Below the pieces are notes generated by a model that saw only the letters and a list, made by a program, of their open reading frames with translations, searched no databases and was not told the origin of the DNA. Of a stretch of 43,362 nt of DNA, positions 42,962 to 43,362 are shown piece by piece. Source of the stretch: Clostridia bacterium (lineage in GTDB: Bacteria; Bacillota; Clostridia; Oscillospirales; Acutalibacteraceae); contig JAFYLD010000037.1 in assembly GCA_017537245.1 (NCBI GenBank), positions 1 to 43,362 of the forward strand. Direction: 5' to 3'. The number at the start of each line of letters is the position of its first letter. Within the stretch, counting starts at the first letter, position 1. Position numbers and translations under genes: made by a program.

Positions 42962-42990
42962 ATTATAATAATATTCATATAAAAAGTCAA
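42962..42990 (-). promoter_or_regulatory. Promoter of the nagB operon
   Basis: On the minus strand: -35 TTGACT (complement of 42985-42990), 17-base spacer, -10 TATAAT (complement of 42962-42967). It leaves a leader of about 70 bases before the nagB start codon. Confidence 0.75.
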
Positions 42991-43034
42991 ACAAAATTCC
43001 TTATTTCGCAAAACAAAAAGCTAAATTTGTTTGT

Positions 43035-43092
43035 GTAGGGTCGGCGCCTGTGTGCCCGACCGTAACGGAACGACACATAGGTCGTTCCCTAC
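43035..43092. repeat. Three-arm palindromic intergenic element
   Basis: An outer stem GTAG (43035-43038) with CTAC (43089-43092) encloses two hairpins: GGTCGG (43039-43044) with CCGACC (43056-43061), and GGAACGAC (43067-43074) with GTCGTTCC (43081-43088). It is GC-rich in an AT-rich gap. It resembles, from memory, the GTAGGG...CCCTAC elements scattered in Clostridia genomes. It has no coding potential and no transposase. Confidence 0.7.
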
Positions 43093-43154
43093 GATATAAC
43101 AAATGTTTTATTTTGAGACAAAGGTTCATAATGCTTATATAATCATGAAGATTT

Positions 43155-43215
43155 ATAAAGAGTCTTATATAAAGAAAAAGAGTCATAAAGATTCTATAAA
43201 GAATCATCATGACTC
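43155..43215. repeat. Short ATAAAGA repeats ending in a hairpin, upstream of a promoter
   Basis: ATAAAGA occurs at 43155, 43169, 43185 and 43196 (first bases), with AGAGTC also repeated. The last part folds into a nested hairpin: GAGTCAT (43180-43186) with ATGACTC (43209-43215), and GATTC with GAATC inside it. It lies just before the promoter at 43233 and could be a regulator-binding region. Nothing more can be said from sequence. Confidence 0.4.
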
Positions 43216-43232
43216 AAGAAGATTGCAATACA

Positions 43233-43261
43233 TTGAGATTTTGACCACTTTATGCTATAAT
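43233..43261 (+). promoter_or_regulatory. Strong rightward promoter leading out of the window
   Basis: -35 TTGAGA (43233-43238), 17-base spacer, -10 TATAAT (43256-43261) with an extended TGC. Transcription would start near 43268 and run into a gene beginning just beyond 43362, because AAAAGGAGGT lies at 43351-43360. Confidence 0.75.
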
Positions 43262-43267
43262 TGTAAT

Positions 43268-43362
43268 AACATCCTTTCAAATCAACACAATTGCAAAATC
43301 GTGTTGTTCAACAAACCTCCTTGCATTGATAAAATATCATTGTAAAAAACAAAAGGAGGTTC
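43268..43362 (+). promoter_or_regulatory. Structured 5' leader with a masked ribosome binding site
   Basis: AACCTCCTT (43314-43322) is the exact complement of AAGGAGGTT (43353-43361), which contains the ribosome binding site of the next gene. The enclosed loop holds its own small palindrome, TGATA-AAA-TATCA (43327-43339). Upstream, CAACAC (43283-43288) pairs with GTGTTG (43301-43306). The fold could hide the ribosome binding site and control translation. The controlled gene is outside the window. Confidence 0.5.

Noticed and set aside
1-43362. CRISPR arrays, tRNA or rRNA genes, insertion sequences, phage genes
   Set aside because: No regularly spaced repeats, no tRNA-like cloverleaf with a GGTTCGA-type arm, no rRNA sequence and no transposase or integrase motifs were found on reading either strand.

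Overview
The window reads as chromosomal DNA of an uncultured, probably gut-dwelling, low-to-moderate GC Firmicute (class Clostridia). This rests on several things seen together: a T-box leader on pheST, an IreB-type regulator, the Firmicute gene orders lon-ysxC, DUF1934-argS and pth-mfd-PrsA-like lipoprotein, a SpoIVFB-like M50 protease, rubrerythrin as an anaerobe's peroxide defence, strong AGGAGG-type ribosome binding sites, TTG starts, and many simple hairpin-plus-T terminators. I cannot assign a genus from the sequence alone. No tRNA, rRNA, CRISPR array, transposase, integrase or phage gene was seen.

Layout. 1-5000: terminators, an M50 membrane protease with a small membrane partner (minus strand), then a YgiQ radical SAM protein, mnmA (tRNA thiolation) and a LUD-domain protein. 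4800-6550: an unrecognised 248-aa protein and rsmA, read from back-to-back promoters. 6580-12100: a xylose locus with a divergent AraC-type regulator, xylulokinase, xylose isomerase and an intracellular-looking GH43 enzyme. An orphan ribosome binding site with a 9-codon ORF at its end suggests a lost gene. 12110-16000: promoter, T-box, an intergenic repeat and pheST. 16000-25810: ireB, a metallophosphoesterase, then murI-DUF1934-argS-pncB-lipoprotein-lon-ysxC-nitroreductase, mostly tightly packed. 25880-29580: an MGH1/GH63-like glycosidase, a MATE exporter and an SGNH hydrolase, each with its own signals.

29590-32640 is the accessory patch: a small CxxC/CPYC protein, a single-chain GmrSD-type (DUF262 + DUF1524) defence protein, and rubrerythrin, all on the minus strand. 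The GmrSD gene lies between two short direct repeats. Both repeats encode the same peptide end (IAPQAAIK..K-stop) with mostly synonymous differences. This is the most unusual feature found. 32690-37930: pth, mfd and a PrsA-like lipoprotein. 37940-42990: a minus-strand operon nagB - N-acetylhexosamine kinase - aldose epimerase - GH78 rhamnosidase, which looks built to salvage amino sugars and plant or host glycans. 43000-43362 has no gene. It holds a three-arm intergenic repeat, short ATAAAGA repeats, a strong rightward promoter, and a leader in which a perfect 9-base complement can mask the ribosome binding site of a gene starting just outside the window.

Metabolically, the window joins core housekeeping (translation, proteolysis, repair) to sugar-scavenging modules (xylose/xylan, amino sugars, rhamnosides). 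No sugar transporter is encoded here, so uptake must lie elsewhere. Family names come from motif recognition, not from a database search.
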